A stretch of DNA of 14,509 bases from G001797105 sp964528155 (GTDB taxonomy: Bacteria; Chloroflexota; Anaerolineae; Anaerolineales; E44-bin32): assembly GCA_964528155.1 (NCBI GenBank), contig CAZGRL010000089.1, positions 1-14,509 of the forward strand, read 5' to 3'. Shown in pieces: positions 14,005-14,509 of this stretch. Both the position numbers and the translations under genes were made by a program. Within the stretch, counting starts at the first letter, position 1; each line of letters begins with the position of its first letter. The notes under the pieces are model-generated. The model ran no database searches. It had not been told where the DNA came from and saw nothing but the letters and a program-made list of their open reading frames with translations.

Positions 14005-14509
14005 ATGGATAACCACTCTCAAGTGATCAAGGAGCTTGAAGCTTTCCTCGAAGACTCCGTGGCTAAGCCGCTGGGCGGGAAAGTCCCTGCGGCCGACCTG
14101 GCGGATCAGCTTGTGCGTGAGGTTTCGAACACTGCCCGTAAGGATGATTCGGGCAAGGCCTACGCTCCCGATCAGTACACCCTGAGCATGCATCCGCAGA
14201 ACGTGGACGAGCTTCTGCTTGTTTCGCCGCGCATTCAGACCGACCTGTCGAAGGGGTTTGAACGTATCCTCTCCGCGAGTGGGTACATGTTGATGCGCGA
14301 GCCACACATCACGCTCGCCACAGATCCAACTCTGCCGAGTTCCGAGGTTCGTCTGATCGCCTGGCACAGCAGCAACGTGCTCTCGCTGAGTCCAGACTCC
14401 AAGCCGACTCAGGCCGAGAGCGAGGACCAGCTCCCGCGCGGGGCCTTCCTCATCGTCGAGGGAAAGCGCCACTTCCCGCTTGACAAGCCCATTGTGAGCA
14501 TCGGTCGTC
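14005..14509 (+). CDS. FHA-domain protein with FhaA N-terminal domain (partial)
   Basis: The first 168 codons of a gene are cut by the window end. Residues 1 to about 120 match the FhaA N-terminal domain (DUF3662): an N-terminal helix (IKELEAFLEDSVAKPLGGKV, with PADLADQLVREV-like sequence following), APDQYTLSMHPQNVDELL, and a C-terminal beta segment (VRLIAW). After a polar linker (~125-147, rich in S, P, E and D) an FHA domain begins (AFLIVEGKRHFPLDKPIVSIGR), whose phosphothreonine-binding loops lie outside the window. Such proteins bind Thr-phosphorylated partners of Ser/Thr kinases and, in Actinobacteria, are tied to cell-wall synthesis and division. An in-frame TGA at 13978-13980 leaves ATG 14005 as the only sensible start. 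It is divergent from rtcB. Further FHA, kinase or phosphatase genes would be expected to the right. Confidence 0.88.
   Translation, partial: MDNHSQVIKELEAFLEDSVAKPLGGKVPAADLADQLVREVSNTARKDDSGKAYAPDQYTLSMHPQNVDELLLVSPRIQTDLSKGFERILSASGYMLMREPHITLATDPTLPSSEVRLIAWHSSNVLSLSPDSKPTQAESEDQLPRGAFLIVEGKRHFPLDKPIVSIGR

Overview
The window looks like chromosomal DNA of a high-GC bacterium, most probably a member of the Chloroflexota (Anaerolineae or relatives). This is inference. It rests on a membrane-anchored baseplate-J-like protein inside an alaS–ruvX–mltG cluster, an FHA protein with an N-terminal FhaA (DUF3662) domain, an alanyl-tRNA synthetase with a Cys/His-rich insertion, and leaderless-looking promoters with a plain TATAAT-type -10. 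There is no phage, plasmid, CRISPR or tRNA signature. Most genes are housekeeping.

Layout. 1-342: no confident gene, a GC-rich hairpin, and a leader region with inverted repeats. 343-1859 (+): two overlapping trypsin-fold (HtrA-like) serine proteases, the first with a PDZ domain, the second without. They converge on a minus-strand cluster spanning 9758 down to 1884, read in the order alaS, baseplate-J-like membrane protein, ruvX, mltG, then (after 108 nt) an S9 prolyl-oligopeptidase-family peptidase. The first four are tightly packed: a 30-nt gap, a 4-nt ATGA overlap and a 17-nt overlap. They are probably driven by a good promoter at 9824-9853. The cluster joins tRNA charging, Holliday-junction resolvase-fold RNase/DNA maintenance and peptidoglycan strand termination, an association also seen in Firmicutes, with the baseplate-J protein in the slot after alaS.

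9759-10248 is a long intergenic stretch with a roughly 150-bp palindromic, MITE-like element whose core is a perfect 25-bp stem with a 3-nt loop. To its right on the plus strand are a small two-helix membrane protein with a PH-like domain, interrupted by a frameshift at a run of seven G, and then tyrS, which ends in a strong hairpin. tyrS converges with rtcB (minus), an RNA ligase with complete active-site motifs. rtcB is preceded by about 240 nt of inverted-repeat-rich DNA that may be a structured 5' leader. Divergent from rtcB, at the right edge, is the start of an FHA-domain gene cut off by the window end.

The observations most worth a second look are the palindromic element, the baseplate-J-like envelope protein, the frameshifted PH-domain gene with a possible slippery heptamer, and the rtcB leader.
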